DNA of 6,271 nt from NCBI GenBank assembly GCA_947483545.1, contig CANKNP010000306.1, positions 1 to 6,271 of the forward strand, given 5' to 3'. Below the pieces are notes generated by a model that saw only the letters and a list, made by a program, of their open reading frames with translations, ran no database searches and had not been told where the DNA came from. This document shows positions 5,987 to 6,271 of the stretch, in pieces (positions within the stretch are counted from its first letter, which is position 1; the number at the start of each line of letters is the position of its first letter). Both the position numbers and the translations under genes were made by a program. The DNA comes from Deltaproteobacteria bacterium. Its GTDB lineage: Bacteria; Myxococcota; UBA796; SXON01.

Positions 5987-6040
5987 AGGGGAGCGTAGCC
6001 TGACCAGCGGCGCGGCGGGGTGGGCGGCTTGGAACCCGGG

Positions 6041-6133
6041 GCGAAACGGAGGGCCTCCGAAAATTCCATGAGCGGGACGGAGGGCCTCCGAAAATTCCAT
6101 GAGCGGGACGGAGGGCCTCCGAAAATTCCATGA
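6041..6133. repeat. 31-bp tandem repeat, three copies
   Basis: Three contiguous 31-base units (6041-6071, 6072-6102, 6103-6133) are identical except for two bases near the start of the first (GCGAA instead of GCGGG). Each holds the palindrome CGGAGGGCCTCCG followed by the AT-rich GAAAATTCCATGA. Near identity suggests recent expansion or ongoing homogenisation. The array ends 54 bases upstream of the lipoprotein start codon, so it may carry binding sites for a regulator. Confidence 0.92.
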
Positions 6134-6137
6134 CACC

Positions 6138-6271
6138 CTTCCCCCTGCAAACCTCCAGATTCGCTGACTCTGCCTTCCTCTTCCCCCTGCAAACCGCCGG
6201 ATTCGCTGACTCTGCCTTCCTCTTCCCCCTGCAAACCGCCGGATTCGCTGACTCTGCCTTCCCCTTCCCCC
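6138..6271. repeat. 42-bp tandem repeat, three copies plus a partial one, continuing past the window
   Basis: Units start at 6138, 6180, 6222 and 6264, each opening with CTTCCCCCTGCAAACC; the fourth is cut by the window end. The copy next to the 31-base array differs at two positions (CTCCAG against CGCCGG), and the last full copy has CCTTCCCC where others have CCTTCCTC. Each unit holds a polypyrimidine tract. The period is a multiple of three, so on the minus strand it can encode a 14-residue repeat containing GRVSESGGLQ. Confidence 0.92.

Larger units (their letters stand above)
5987..6271. other. Gene-free region upstream of the PPC lipoprotein, mostly tandem repeats
   Basis: Bases 5987-6040 are GC-rich spacer without a recognisable promoter or ribosome binding site. 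Bases 6041-6271 are two abutting tandem repeats, listed separately. Open frames cross the region on the minus strand, but they follow the repeat periods and carry no recognisable domain. A gene truncated by the window end, read leftward through the 42-base repeats, cannot be excluded. Confidence 0.6.

Noticed and set aside
5987..6010. TACGCT just before the lipoprotein ATG as a -10 box for a leaderless transcript
   Set aside because: No -35 partner is visible and the match to TATAAT is weak. The absence of a Shine-Dalgarno sequence makes it worth noting but not worth annotating.
6041..6271. Tandem repeats as a CRISPR array
   Set aside because: There are no unique spacers: units are contiguous and identical over their full length, and no cas gene is present.

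Overview
The window is GC-rich, about two thirds G+C by eye. It shows a Gram-negative-type cell envelope: two lipoproteins with lipobox cysteines, and a Wzx/Wzy-style polysaccharide cluster. A very short lipoprotein signal, a C-x5-C-x5-C-x4-C acidic cysteine knot and tandem PPC-like beta domains fit a myxobacterium or related deltaproteobacterial lineage (Myxococcota-like). That placement is inference from style; no marker gene is present.

Plus strand, 1-3938: three consecutive surface-polysaccharide genes. First is the 3' part of an O-antigen ligase/polymerase-type membrane protein, cut by the window start. It overlaps an oligosaccharide flippase (Wzx type) by 11 bases. After a 226-base gap comes a GT4 glycosyltransferase with a TTG start. 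Together they would add sugar, flip the lipid-linked unit and polymerise or ligate it. The gap is not ordinary spacer. It is a highly structured element with perfect 15-base terminal inverted repeats, several internal hairpins and the ribosome binding site of the glycosyltransferase inside its right arm. This is the most unusual part of the window.

Middle, 3939-4095: a convergent gap almost entirely taken up by two large hairpins. The second has a perfect 15-bp stem and probably ends transcription from both sides.

Minus strand, 5986-4096: a likely two-gene unit. A 451-residue lipoprotein with three PPC-like domains is followed 55 bases later by a 159-residue DUF4920-like lipoprotein. Upstream, 6041-6271, lie two abutting tandem repeats with periods of 31 and 42 bases. 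The second runs off the window end.

A perfect 24-base repeat also links the end of the ligase gene with the middle of the glycosyltransferase gene, in different reading frames. No RNA genes, CRISPR array, transposase gene or clear sigma-70 promoter were recognised.
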